Part shown: piece after piece, positions 45,039 to 53,913 of the stretch | Position numbering within the stretch: position 1 is the first letter of the stretch | How the letters are laid out: every line of letters starts with the position of its first letter | Source: Dehalococcoidia bacterium UBA2160 | GTDB taxonomy: Bacteria; Chloroflexota; Dehalococcoidia; Lucifugimonadales; UBA1123 | Direction of reading: 5' to 3' | Assembly (NCBI GenBank): GCA_002328865.1 | Contig: DCWO01000072.1 | Location: forward strand, 12,252 to 76,251 | DNA: 64,000 nt | Notes under the pieces: model-generated | What the model was told of the DNA's origin: nothing | Databases searched by the model: none | The model's input: only the letters and a program-made list of their open reading frames with translations | Program-made: the position numbers and the translations under genes

Positions 45039-45263
45039 CTAGCGCCTGACGAGTCTCAGAAAGTCATCTCTCGTGAGTCCTGCGTCGCGGATGAGGGGCC
45101 TCATGATGCCTCGCCCCAACTCTCGATGCCGTGGGATCGAAAGCCTGCGTCCCTCGGGACCAATCAGAATCATGTGGCTGCCTTGCGTGTGGTCCCATAA
45201 GAATCCAGCACGTTGCATTACTCGTGCGAACTCGTCTCCCGAAAGGACGGGAAGTCGAGCCAC
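45039..45263 (-). CDS. hicA: HicA-type toxin (mRNA interferase)
   Basis: This 74-residue protein 'MARLPVLSGDEFARVMQRAG' has the double-stranded RNA-binding-like HicA fold with 'HTQGSHMILIG' and 'LSIPRHRELGRGIM'; HicA cleaves mRNA and needs the His in GSH. It begins where the hicB frame ends, which fits the B-then-A order of many hicBA pairs. Start ATG at 45263 overlaps the hicB stop by 1 base. Confidence 0.87.
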   Translation of the reverse strand: MARLPVLSGDEFARVMQRAGFLWDHTQGSHMILIGPEGRRLSIPRHRELGRGIMRPLIRDAGLTRDDFLRLVRR

Positions 45264-45511
45264 TAGACCGCGACTTCAATCTCTTGCATGTCGGTCGTAG
45301 GTATGGGTTCGCCATGTTTGCGCATGCTGGCGATGTACCCTCTAATGGCCTCTCTTATGTTGGAGGTTGCCTCTTGCCGTGTCACGCCTTGGGAGTGGCA
45401 GCCCGGTAGGGCTGGACAACTGGCCACGACGTAACCATCCTCGTCCGTTTCAAACAACACCGCGAACCTCGTGGTTGTTGCCTTGGACGGTGTTTCCGCG
45501 CTCTGCGCCAA
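45263..45511 (-). CDS. hicB: HicB-type antitoxin
   Basis: This 82-residue protein 'FAVLFETDEDGYVVASCPAL' has 'PGCHSQGVTRQEATSNIREA', the HicB fold that binds and neutralises HicA. The in-frame start is TTG at 45511 but the same frame stays open upstream, without an in-frame start, for about 180 bases of convincing coding sequence (see next feature). So the native protein may be longer and the visible start may be false. Its stop overlaps the HicA start. Confidence 0.83.
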   Translation of the reverse strand: MAQSAETPSKATTTRFAVLFETDEDGYVVASCPALPGCHSQGVTRQEATSNIREAIRGYIASMRKHGEPIPTTDMQEIEVAV

Positions 45512-45771
45512 CGCTGGCTGATGCCATTGGCGGACATCAAAGCCAAGATTGACGAGAATCCGGTGGGCTTGCTGGGCCTGGAAGGCGATATAGGGGAGGG
45601 AAGTTACCGCATGTATGGGTTGTTTGATCGGAAACTCTTCGCCATGTAGTTCGACATAGTGTTTGTTCCGCCTTTCCGCCTGTCGGTCGGGTTCGGTTGA
45701 AGACGCTCGGTGGCGCTGACAATGCGATCCCTGTCGATTTCAAAGCGTTTGCCGGCAATCTGAAAGATCAT
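45512..45771 (-). pseudogene. Frameshifted N-terminal domain upstream of hicB
   Basis: From ATG 45771 the sequence reads M-I-F-Q-I-A-G-K-R-F-E-I-D-R-D-R-I-V-S-A, then 'TERLQPNPTDRR'. A -1 shift near 45665 is needed to enter the frame that runs 'NKHYVELHGEEFPIKQPIHA' and 'VTSLPYIAFQAQQAHRILVN', then 'LGFDVRQWHQPA' directly into HicB. The pattern (KHYVE, F-P-x-K-Q, Q-D/Q-A-y/h-R-I-L, L-G-F) is that of a small conserved DNA-/modification-linked domain often seen before HicB-like partners. A one-base deletion or a sequencing error would explain the break. Confidence 0.6.
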
Positions 45772-46044
45772 TCCTGCACCAATCTTGTTGTTATCTTGAA
45801 TCGCCCACGGAAGACTGGTCAAGGCCCATATGCGTCGCATGGGAGGACGAGGGGGCCAAAGGGTGAACGGAGAACGCGGGTACTCGTGGGATCGATGTCT
45901 GCGCAAGGCTTTCGAGCGGCCTCCGGCGGGCGACGTGCCACATTATGGCTGACCCGTGGGAACCAGCCTCGGCAGAAGTCGATGACAGGGCCCGTCACAC
46001 TCGGTCCCCATGGACGCCGATCTTGGGGAGCGGGTCCAGGGTGG
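45772..46044. other. Short non-coding stretch between hicB and the MFS gene
   Basis: About 270 bases. I see no gene, tRNA or hairpin in it that I would name. Confidence 0.4.
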
Positions 46045-47259
46045 CTATACCTCAGTCGCAGGCTCTGGCTGAACCGCGTCGAAGCGGGCCACCTTGCGGA
46101 GCACCCATCCCGCGTTCACGACGACGACGGCGCCTCCGATCGCGATGGCGACTGGCGCCCCGACCGCATTCGCGATAGCCCCGGTGTGGAAACCCGCTAG
46201 CCCACTGACGCCCCACATCATGGCCTGGAAGCTCAGCACTCGGCCTCGCAGGCTGTCGGGCACGCTGGTCTGCAACACCGTGTTGACGGTGGTTTCGTAC
46301 ATCACGACCGAAGCGTAGGCCGCGGCGATGAGCGCAAGCGACACGGGCAGCCATCGAACGAAAGAAAACACCACCAGGAACAGACCGAAGCCCAAACTGC
46401 CTCCCACTATGAGCAGTGACTTTCGGTTGATCTCGCCGACGTTGGACATCACAATCGACGACACCGTCGCGCCAGCGCTGCCCGCCGCCAGAAGATAGCC
46501 TAGGCCCGAGGCGCCGGCGTCCAGTACATCACGGGCCATGACAGGCATCATCGCCTCGTGCGCCCAACCGAAGCCCTCGACTACGAAGATCATCAGGATC
46601 AGAGTACGGACACGAGAGTCGCTGATCACGTATGCGAGGCCCTGCTTGAAGTCCTCCAACGGCGTCGTCCGCTCCCTCGGTTCTCGTGCCACCTTTCGCA
46701 TCGCGAGGATAAGAAACGGCGCTATGCCGTAACATGCCGCAATGACAACGTACGCGTAGCCAATGTCAAAACGGCTCACGATCGCTCCCGCCAGCAACGG
46801 CGCGACGATCCCCACGATTGTCATGCCAGCGAATCGAGCCGCCGTCGCGCTGAGCAACCTCTCGCGGCCGACAATGTCCATGGTCATCGCCATCATCGTC
46901 GGTACGTGGGCCGACGCGACCATGCCCTCCGCAAACGACGCGACGATGATGTGCCAGAGGCGGATGTTGTCGGTTAGTATGAGGATCGCCAGCGTCAGTC
47001 CTAGCAGGCCCCTGACAGTCAACGTCGTGAGCACCAATTGGCGGCGCGTAATCCGGTCGGAAAGCACTCCGCCCACGACTGCGAACAGGGTAAGAGCCAG
47101 GCCGCCCGTGCCCGCTGTGATCCCGACCCATAGCGGCGAATCGCTGACCTGCAAGGCAAGCCACCCGTGCACGGTGAAATAGGTAATGAGCGCCATGTCA
47201 CTGAAGACGCTGGCGATCCAGAATAACCTGAACTGGCGATCCTTAAAGAGCGACCACAC
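46045..47259 (-). CDS. MFS transporter (EntS/MFS_3-like)
   Basis: This 404-residue protein has about 12 membrane spans ('LFWIASVFSDMALITYFTVH', 'GITAGTGGLALTLFAVVGGV', 'PVSLALIAAAYASVVMYETT') and the loop 'LSDRITRRQLVLTTL', typical of drug or siderophore exporters of the MFS_3/EntS group. Substrate unknown. The start is a GTG at 47259. It ends about 270 bases from hicB with no gene in between. Confidence 0.87.
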   Translation of the reverse strand: MWSLFKDRQFRLFWIASVFSDMALITYFTVHGWLALQVSDSPLWVGITAGTGGLALTLFAVVGGVLSDRITRRQLVLTTLTVRGLLGLTLAILILTDNIRLWHIIVASFAEGMVASAHVPTMMAMTMDIVGRERLLSATAARFAGMTIVGIVAPLLAGAIVSRFDIGYAYVVIAACYGIAPFLILAMRKVAREPRERTTPLEDFKQGLAYVISDSRVRTLILMIFVVEGFGWAHEAMMPVMARDVLDAGASGLGYLLAAGSAGATVSSIVMSNVGEINRKSLLIVGGSLGFGLFLVVFSFVRWLPVSLALIAAAYASVVMYETTVNTVLQTSVPDSLRGRVLSFQAMMWGVSGLAGFHTGAIANAVGAPVAIAIGGAVVVVNAGWVLRKVARFDAVQPEPATEV

Positions 47260-47698
47260 GTTCTCAACTCGTAGGTGCCGGCGAATCCGGCCGCAATGGC
47301 ACTGATGAACCGCGATCAGACGGGGATGTGCGCACGCTGCTCGTCAGGCCAGACCGTTCGCCTACGAACGCCCGGCGAGAGCTCAGTATATCGCGCCGCC
47401 AATTCGCCACGATGAGCATAGCGGAGCATCTCGTCTCAGGGAACGAGACGCCTCGTGGAGTTCCGGACCACTTGCATCCCTGCGGACCCCAGAAATCCTT
47501 CGCTGCTCTCAGGATGGCGGATCGGCGTTCACGTCGTTCTGTTCTACGGCGGCGCTAGGGGCAGCCGTTATGACGCCCAGGACGGTGTCACAAGTAATTG
47601 ATCGTGCTGATTTCACACCGCGCCAGGTCGGGCCAACCGGGCTCTGACAGGGAGAACGGGTGCACAAGGCGCCAGACTGATTCGGCGTCCTATCGCGA
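47260..47698. other. Intergenic region with a copy of the palindromic repeat family
   Basis: No gene is seen. GATGAGCATAGCGGAGCATC near 47411-47431 and CCAGAAATCCTTCGCTGCTC, continuing TCAGGATGG, near 47489-47517 form the two arms of an imperfect palindrome like those at 21.5 and 28.7 kb. Confidence 0.5.
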
Positions 47699-48736
47699 TC
47701 AGACGGCCTCTTCTCTGATCGTCGAATCGATGACGTCCAGGGCGTAGTCGATGTCGTCGGACGTAATGCCGTAGTGGGTCACGTATCGCCAACGCCGCGC
47801 CGGAGAGCCACCCTTTATGCCGCGCTCGTTGAGTCTGCGCGCCAAACCCGCCCTGTCCGGATGGTCCAAATCGAAGAAAACCAGATTCGTGGGCAGGCTC
47901 TCGGGGTCGATCGTGACACCGGGAATGTCCTTCAAGCCTGTGGCTAGTTTCCGGGCGTTTGCGTGGTCCTCGGCCAGACGGTCGACCATCGAGTCCATCG
48001 CTACGATGCCTGCCGCGGCGACGATGCCAACTTGCCGCATGCTGCCGCCGACGATCTTGCGCCACCGTCGGGCCTCGGAAATGAAATCTTCGCTCCCGCA
48101 GATTATCGAGCCTATGGGGCAACTCAACCCCTTCGACAGGCAGAAAGTAATCGAGTCGGCGTCCTTGGCCAACTCGGCGACAGGGGCTTCGAGTGCGACG
48201 GCCGCGTTGAAAATCCGCGCGCCGTCGATGTGCAGGGGAGTGTCGCGGTCGTGGGCGATGTCTGCGATTGCCTTGGTGTCCTCCGGCGTGAGGACTGCTC
48301 CCCCGCAGGCGTTCTGGGTGTTCTCGAGCGCGACAACGGCGGTCCGGGGCTGATGCACGTCGTTGGGGCGGAACGCCGCGACAACGTCATCCGGGTCCAG
48401 CATCCCGCGCGAGTCGTTGGGAATCGTGTGGAACGAGACCCCGCCTAGGACTGACGCGCCCCCGGCTTCGCTCCTGAAGATGTGCGCCTTGTTTCCGAGG
48501 ATGATCTCGTCGCCTCGACCGGCGTGCGAGAGCACCGACACCAGATTGCCCATGGTGCCGCTAGCCACGAACACCGCCGCCTCTTTGCCCATGCGTTTGG
48601 CGGCGATCGCCTCGAGCCTGTTCAGGGTTGGGTCGTCGCCGAATACGTCGTCTCCCACCTCCGCTTCGGCCATCGCCCGCCGCATCTCGGGTGTGGGATG
48701 TGTAACCGTATCGCTACGTAGATCGACCTCTCGCAT
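47699..48736 (-). CDS. Low-specificity L-threonine aldolase-like PLP enzyme
   Basis: This 345-residue protein begins 'MREVDLRSDTVTHPTPEMRR' and has 'VGDDVFGDDPTLNRLEAIAA', 'TMGNLVSVLSHAGRGDEIIL', and PLP Lys in 'CLSKGLSCPIGSIICG'. It cleaves threonine or allo-threonine to glycine and acetaldehyde. The ATG at 48736 has GGAGG 7 bases upstream; a longer start at 48769 is less good. Divergent from the alpha/beta hydrolase gene. Confidence 0.9.
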   Translation of the reverse strand: MREVDLRSDTVTHPTPEMRRAMAEAEVGDDVFGDDPTLNRLEAIAAKRMGKEAAVFVASGTMGNLVSVLSHAGRGDEIILGNKAHIFRSEAGGASVLGGVSFHTIPNDSRGMLDPDDVVAAFRPNDVHQPRTAVVALENTQNACGGAVLTPEDTKAIADIAHDRDTPLHIDGARIFNAAVALEAPVAELAKDADSITFCLSKGLSCPIGSIICGSEDFISEARRWRKIVGGSMRQVGIVAAAGIVAMDSMVDRLAEDHANARKLATGLKDIPGVTIDPESLPTNLVFFDLDHPDRAGLARRLNERGIKGGSPARRWRYVTHYGITSDDIDYALDVIDSTIREEAV

Positions 48737-48857
48737 TCGTGTGCCTCCAATGTTGGAAACCAAATTCAATCACGCGCCAATTCTATCAAAGCCCGCTTGT
48801 AAAACGCTATCGGCTCGCCTAAGATTGAGCCGTCCTATCGCTCCCTATTTGACGCCT

Positions 48858-49511
48858 ATGACACAACAAATTCTCACATTGAATAGCGGCCACCTGAGCT
48901 TGGAGTCCGTCCTCGACGTCCCTGACTCCAGCGACAAGGTTCCGGGCGTGGCGCTATGCCATCCCGACCCGCGGTATGGCGGAGACATGCACAACGATGT
49001 CGTCGTCGAACTTGCGCGCGTCCTCGTTGAGTCGGGCATCGCCGCTCTCCGGTTCAACATGCGGGGAGTGGGCGCAAGCGACGGGGAGTTCGACCGCGGC
49101 AACGGCGAAACCGACGACGCCCTGTCGGCGCTGCACACGCTGGAACTACACGAACGAATCGACCCGAGCCGAATCGGCGTGGCAGGGTACTCCTTTGGCG
49201 CGTCCATCGCCATTCAGGCCGCGGGCGAGTCGAGTCTGGTCCAGGCAGTCGTTTCGATTGCGTGTCCGGCCCCGATCTTCAGGGTGTTGGGCTCCGTCGA
49301 GCTCCTGCAGCCAAAGCTGTTCGTGATGGGCGACAGCGACCACAACTTTCCAGTCGAGCAGTTCCGGTTTCTGACCAAGCGATACTCCCAACCCCGAGAG
49401 GTGTCGGTGGTTGTTGGGGCAGATCACTTCTTTCGTGGCGTGGAACCGGCCGTTGGCGAAATGACGACTCGCTTCTTCACCAGATGGCTGACCGGCGATC
49501 AGGCGGACTGA
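48858..49511 (+). CDS. Alpha/beta hydrolase (dienelactone-hydrolase-like)
   Basis: This 217-residue protein has 'VALCHPDPRYGGDMHNDVVV', 'LRFNMRGVGASDGEFD', nucleophile elbow 'VAGYSFGASIAIQAAG' (Ser), and a late His in 'VVVGADHFFRG'. It is a small serine hydrolase with an unknown ester or peptide substrate. It is the first of two tandem paralogues, one base apart. The ATG at 48858 has no strong ribosome site. Confidence 0.85.
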   Translation: MTQQILTLNSGHLSLESVLDVPDSSDKVPGVALCHPDPRYGGDMHNDVVVELARVLVESGIAALRFNMRGVGASDGEFDRGNGETDDALSALHTLELHERIDPSRIGVAGYSFGASIAIQAAGESSLVQAVVSIACPAPIFRVLGSVELLQPKLFVMGDSDHNFPVEQFRFLTKRYSQPREVSVVVGADHFFRGVEPAVGEMTTRFFTRWLTGDQAD

Positions 49512-49512
49512 G

Positions 49513-50154
49513 TTGCGGCAGGCCGCGATTTCTTTTCGTTCCAAGCGCCTGACACTGGACGGTGTGCTCTCCACTCCGGAGCAATCGAACGGCGATCCGG
49601 CGGCGGTGCTCGTCTGCCATTCCCACCCGACGCTGGGGGGCAGCATGTCGGACCCGGTGGTTATGGCGATCTGCCAGGCCGCTGACGGAGCAGGCATGGC
49701 GACGCTCAGGTTCAACTTTCGCGGCGTAGGCGAAAGCGAAGGCAAGTTCACCAACGGAGAAGAGGAGGGCCACGACGTCAAGGCAGCGCTCGATACGCTG
49801 CGCAAGTGGCCAGGGATCGATGGCGACCGAGTGGCCATCGCCGGATATTCGCTAGGGGCGGCCATCATTCTCGATGACCTGAAACGACTCAAGCGCGCCC
49901 AGGCCATCGCCCTGGTGGCGCCAACCGTGGCGTCGCTGAGAAATCCCAAGTTTGTCGGCGACAAGCGGCCCAAGCTGGTGGTGGCCGGTCAAAACGACAA
50001 AGTGGCGCCGTCTCTGGAGCTTCAGCGAGAACTCGATGCGGTGAGGCAGCCGGTGAAATTCGCGGAAATGTTGGGCGCCGACCACAGCATGAAGGGCCAC
50101 GAAGCCGAAATCGGAAGGCTCGTCTCCGAGTTCATGGGCGACGCTCTTCGATGA
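49513..50154 (+). CDS. Alpha/beta hydrolase (paralogue of the preceding gene)
   Basis: This 213-residue protein has 'VLVCHSHPTLGGSMSDPVV', 'LRFNFRGVGESEGKF', 'IAGYSLGAAIILDDL' with the nucleophile Ser, and 'MLGADHSMKGHEAEI' for the His. It begins with a TTG one base after the upstream stop (TGAGTTG), so it is translationally coupled. The two proteins share fold and motif order; substrate preference is unknown. Confidence 0.84.
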   Translation: MRQAAISFRSKRLTLDGVLSTPEQSNGDPAAVLVCHSHPTLGGSMSDPVVMAICQAADGAGMATLRFNFRGVGESEGKFTNGEEEGHDVKAALDTLRKWPGIDGDRVAIAGYSLGAAIILDDLKRLKRAQAIALVAPTVASLRNPKFVGDKRPKLVVAGQNDKVAPSLELQRELDAVRQPVKFAEMLGADHSMKGHEAEIGRLVSEFMGDALR

Positions 50155-50207
50155 CTTCCCGAGTATTCGATCAGCCCTGAATCTCCGCGAGGTCTTCGTC
50201 ACGCGCG

Positions 50208-50495
50208 AGTCCAAATACCGCCTCGGCTAACTTCGCCGAACAGTGCATCAGCGGACTCAAGGCCACCAGCGCTGGACCGGACATGGTCGACCGCGGTCTC
50301 GCCATCGTGACGACGCTTGTCCCCCACATCGGCTACGACGCGTCAGCCGCAATCGCTCACGAAGCGGGGGAAACCGGCCAGACCGTCAAAGAAGTGGCAC
50401 TGGTCAGGACCGACCTCTCCAGCGACGAACTCGACGAGATTCTGGACCCTTCGAGGATGACCGGGCAGGGGCGCCAGCCAACTCCGTCGTCATGA
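50208..50495 (+). pseudogene. Fumarase/aspartase-family C-terminal remnant
   Basis: Only about 95 codons remain: 'ANFAEQCISGLKATSAGPDM', then 'GLAIVTTLVPHIGYDASAAI' and 'GQTVKEVALVRTDL', ending 'DELDEILDPSRMTGQG'. This is the C-terminal end of class II fumarase or aspartate ammonia-lyase, which is normally ~460 residues. No other fumarase part is present upstream, where the alpha/beta hydrolase ends at 50154. No catalytic domain remains, so it is a gene fragment. Confidence 0.78.
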
Positions 50496-50536
50496 AATTT
50501 CACCTGTCTGGCCGTGGAGGTTGACCGAAACGCAAA

Positions 50537-50567
50537 ACCACCCCGGGGCCGTGGCGTCCGGGGTGGT
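50537..50567 (-). terminator. Terminator hairpin ACCACCCCGG...CCGGGGTGGT
   Basis: A 10-bp perfect stem with an 11-base loop, followed on the minus strand by TTTT. It lies 43 bases past the NorD-like gene stop and ends the coaE-ATPase-Nudix-VWA operon. Confidence 0.75.
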
Positions 50568-50610
50568 CTTCTCATCATGAGACGGCTGTCAGGGGGTGCG
50601 GCATCGCCGC

Positions 50611-53600
50611 CTACATCGTGAGGCGCTTGTACAGGTACAGCAGGCGCTCTGGCAGGTCGTAGATGCTGTCCAAAACCTCGTAACCCATATCGGCGGTCAT
50701 GGTCTTCAAGTAATCGTGTCCGTTTTTGTCCACCGTCAGGCAGAAAGCGTTGATGTCCTTGCGCTTCGCTTCGTCCAGGGCCATTCGGGTGTCGTGGACC
50801 GCGTACTCTTTCTCGACGCCTTCCCGGCTGTAACCTCGGTCCTGGGGCCGGCCGTCGCTGACCAGGAACAGTATTTTGGTTCGTGCATCCTGTTTCTCCA
50901 GTTTGGTCGTTGCGTGCCGAATCGCAGGGCCCATCCTGGTGGCATGCAGGGGCGCCACCCGATCGATCCTTTTCTTCACACGGTCTGAGAAGGCTTCGTC
51001 CAGTTCTTTGATCGTATAGAACTCGACGTTCTCGCGACCGTAACCCGAGAAGCCGTAGATGCCGTAGATGTCTCCGATGGCTTCCAGCGCGTTGACGATG
51101 AGGACGATGGCCTCTTTCTCGACATCGATGATGCGCTTGTAGGAACGCCTGGCCGCCTCTCCGCGACGCGTTCGGAGCCATACCATGTACTCCACCGGGT
51201 CGTCCGGCGCGTCCCAGTCGTCGGCCGTGCGCTTGCCTTCGTCGATGGCCTCGGCGGTGGAGGCGCTGGTGTCGATCAGGAACGCGGCCGCGACGTCGCG
51301 CTGCACCTTGTTTCTGCGCCAATAGAACTTGTCGCTTGGGCTGACCCCGGTCTTCATGTCGACCATGGCCTCGATGACTTCGTCGATGTCGATCTCTTCG
51401 CCGTCTTCCAGTTTCCGGACCCTCCGGAACATCTCGGGCACCATCATCTCGAACTGCCGCCTGATTCGGGTCACGAGTCCGCCGAATTCATGGAGCGTGG
51501 CCCCATAGAAGGCTGGGTCGCCTTCTTGCATCGTCTTCTGGCGCACAATGCACCATCGTGGCTTGTAGTCGTCAGCCCGGAAGTCCCACTCGTCATAGAC
51601 GAAGGTTTGCGGCTCGTTGGCCTCCAACTCCGCGCCTTCCTCGTCGACGTGTGTGAACGGTCCTTGGCCGAACTCGGGGTTGTCCGGCAGGTTCAACCCA
51701 GCCTCTTTCAGCAGGTTGTCGGCGAACAAACCCTGCGAGTTCTGGATGTCGCCTTGAACAGCCTGAAGGTCCAACTCGGCGCTGTTTTGCAACAGCTCTT
51801 CGAGTTGTTCTTGAGTAATCGGGTCGCCGGACGCATCGCCGACAGAGTCCTGGTCTTGCATCCTGAGTTGGCTGAGCAATTGGACGAGCTCGGGTTTGAA
51901 GTCGCCTCTGAAGTCGACGTCTTCGGTGGACTCGTAGTCCTGTTCCGAGTCCGGCCGCATCTCCATCTCCATTCCTTCGGCCATCTGTTGGAGAAGCTGT
52001 TCCATCTCGGCGGGGTCCATGTACTGATCGTCGTCTTGGTCCTCGTTGACGTCCACGTCCTCCCAGTCTTCGGGAGGGACTTCTTCGTTGGGGATGGCGG
52101 CGATTATCGCGTAGATGCGCATCGTCGCCTCGGAGGTGTCTTCCACCGCGGCTTCGGCGCTGAGCACCCGTCGAGCGATGGCTGTTATCTGCTTCGCCTG
52201 ATCGACGTACTCCAGCGGGGCAGGGATGGTCTTTTCCTGCTGCAGGCTGAGGCGGACGAGAAACTCAACCAACGCTTCCCGAATCGGGAGCGACTGGATC
52301 TCAGGGCGGTTATCGTTCGAGTCCTGTTGGACTCGGTCGTAGGCGCTGCGGATGCCGGGGTATTCGTACTTGACTCGAAAATCGAGCCGGCCGTCTTCCA
52401 CGACCGTGAACACGTCCAGCGCCAACTTCCGGTCCTCGAACATGTTGAAGAACCGCTGCATGTCCGTGATCCACGCGCGTTCGAGTCCCTGTCCTTCGCC
52501 GTCGCCTTCGGTCTCGCCTTGCACCGCGGTGCTTGATGGCTGGGTGCGGCTTTGCTCGAGCTCGGCCCGTCGGTCTGTGAAGATTTCGGACGGGCGGTCA
52601 AACTCGAAGAAAAAGCTGCCGAACTCGAGGTGAGCGACCTGGTGGGTCGACACAACCTTGAACCACGAGAAATTCTCGGGCTTGCTCTGGTACCGGTCCA
52701 CGACACCCGGGACAAACACGGTCGATCCTTCGGTAGACGGAGACTCCGCCGACACCCAGCCGATGTTTTTGTCGACCAGGTCCTCGGAGGCGGCGAGCTT
52801 GATCTCGGTGCCAGCCAGAGCCCGGCAGTACATCTCCATCACAGGCTTGATGTGGTCGAACTCGACACCCGACGAGAGCGCGGCGAGAGTCGCCTCGGAG
52901 TGGGCGGATTCGATCTTGAAGAAAGCGAGGCCACCGTCCGGGTTCTGTCTCAGGAGGTTGACCCCTTCGTCGAACCATCGCTCGACCTGATTGATGGACA
53001 GTCGGTCCATAATCTTCGAGCAGCCTTTGATGAACTCGGGCACCGCGATCGGCGACTCTTCCATCAGGGCTTCGGCCAAGGTCAGAATCCTGGCGTGGTG
53101 CTCCGAGGCCACTTGGGAGAGCGCTTGCGAGGTCTCGAGCATCACGTTGGGGATGTTCGTTCCGCCAGCCTGGACCTGCCGCTCTGCGATCTTCAAGAAG
53201 CGGAAGCGCTGGTCTTCACCGATCTTCGGCAGTGCCTTCGCGCCGGACTCGAAGAAGCTTTTGACCTCGCGCCAGCCGGAATCGACCAGGGCGGTGGCAA
53301 GGCCGATGAACGCCGTCTTGTCCTCGCCGATGAGCGGGAATATCTGTTGACCAAGCGCGAGGCATTCCGCCGCGAGGTCGTACGACCGGCGCGACAGCTC
53401 GTCGAGGAAGCCCACGAATCGCTCCAATTCCGGGAAAGAGAGACTCTCCATTAGCGCGGGGCTGTAGGCGAAGAACTTGCAGGCCAAAGTGCTGGACTTC
53501 CACGTCCCTTTGTAGAGGCTGCTTCCCAACTTCGCCCAGCTCTCGATATGCCTCGACCGGAGTTGGCTCATCGCCTCCGGGCTGGCTTCGAAGTACGCGG

Positions 53601-53904
53601 TGGCCAGGGTAGGGGATTCGCCGCAAAGCTCGGTCCCGCAGACCGTCCATCGCATGAAGTAATTAAATGGCATGTACGTCAGCACTTGGGGACTGACGCG
53701 GTAGTACTGGGCCGCCGCCTCCCAGGATCGTACGGTCTGTTCGGCGATCTTCAATCCGGCTGTCGCCCATTGTGTAATCGATTCGTCGTCGAGGGTGGCC
53801 GGCATCTGTGCGTGGGCCTTTTCAAACTCGTCGGTCACCGGCGCGGGAAACCGCCGGAAATGTTCCTGCATCTCTTCGAGTGTTGTCGCTCCTGTGTTTT
53901 CCAC
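50611..53904 (-). CDS. NorD-like von Willebrand factor A protein
   Basis: This 1097-residue protein has a C-terminal VWA domain with MIDAS 'AAAFLIDTSAST' (about 870), followed by 'DIYGIYGFSGYGRENVEFY', 'RMGPAIRHATTKLEKQDART' and 'LFLVSDGRPQDRGYSREGVE', the pattern of NorD/CbbO-type proteins. The N-terminal ~800 residues are helical, with an acidic low-complexity part near 620-740. NorD works with the NorQ/CbbQ ATPase to activate a metalloenzyme; that ATPase is in the same operon. Neither Rubisco nor nitric oxide reductase is present here, so the client is unknown. GTG start with AAGGAG. Confidence 0.85.
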   Translation of the reverse strand: MENTGATTLEEMQEHFRRFPAPVTDEFEKAHAQMPATLDDESITQWATAGLKIAEQTVRSWEAAAQYYRVSPQVLTYMPFNYFMRWTVCGTELCGESPTLATAYFEASPEAMSQLRSRHIESWAKLGSSLYKGTWKSSTLACKFFAYSPALMESLSFPELERFVGFLDELSRRSYDLAAECLALGQQIFPLIGEDKTAFIGLATALVDSGWREVKSFFESGAKALPKIGEDQRFRFLKIAERQVQAGGTNIPNVMLETSQALSQVASEHHARILTLAEALMEESPIAVPEFIKGCSKIMDRLSINQVERWFDEGVNLLRQNPDGGLAFFKIESAHSEATLAALSSGVEFDHIKPVMEMYCRALAGTEIKLAASEDLVDKNIGWVSAESPSTEGSTVFVPGVVDRYQSKPENFSWFKVVSTHQVAHLEFGSFFFEFDRPSEIFTDRRAELEQSRTQPSSTAVQGETEGDGEGQGLERAWITDMQRFFNMFEDRKLALDVFTVVEDGRLDFRVKYEYPGIRSAYDRVQQDSNDNRPEIQSLPIREALVEFLVRLSLQQEKTIPAPLEYVDQAKQITAIARRVLSAEAAVEDTSEATMRIYAIIAAIPNEEVPPEDWEDVDVNEDQDDDQYMDPAEMEQLLQQMAEGMEMEMRPDSEQDYESTEDVDFRGDFKPELVQLLSQLRMQDQDSVGDASGDPITQEQLEELLQNSAELDLQAVQGDIQNSQGLFADNLLKEAGLNLPDNPEFGQGPFTHVDEEGAELEANEPQTFVYDEWDFRADDYKPRWCIVRQKTMQEGDPAFYGATLHEFGGLVTRIRRQFEMMVPEMFRRVRKLEDGEEIDIDEVIEAMVDMKTGVSPSDKFYWRRNKVQRDVAAAFLIDTSASTAEAIDEGKRTADDWDAPDDPVEYMVWLRTRRGEAARRSYKRIIDVEKEAIVLIVNALEAIGDIYGIYGFSGYGRENVEFYTIKELDEAFSDRVKKRIDRVAPLHATRMGPAIRHATTKLEKQDARTKILFLVSDGRPQDRGYSREGVEKEYAVHDTRMALDEAKRKDINAFCLTVDKNGHDYLKTMTADMGYEVLDSIYDLPERLLYLYKRLTM

Positions 53905-53913
53905 GCGGTCTCC

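Noticed and set aside
51490..52536. Long antisense frame opposite the NorD-like gene
   Set aside because: It is opposite the well-supported VWA gene and shows no family motif.
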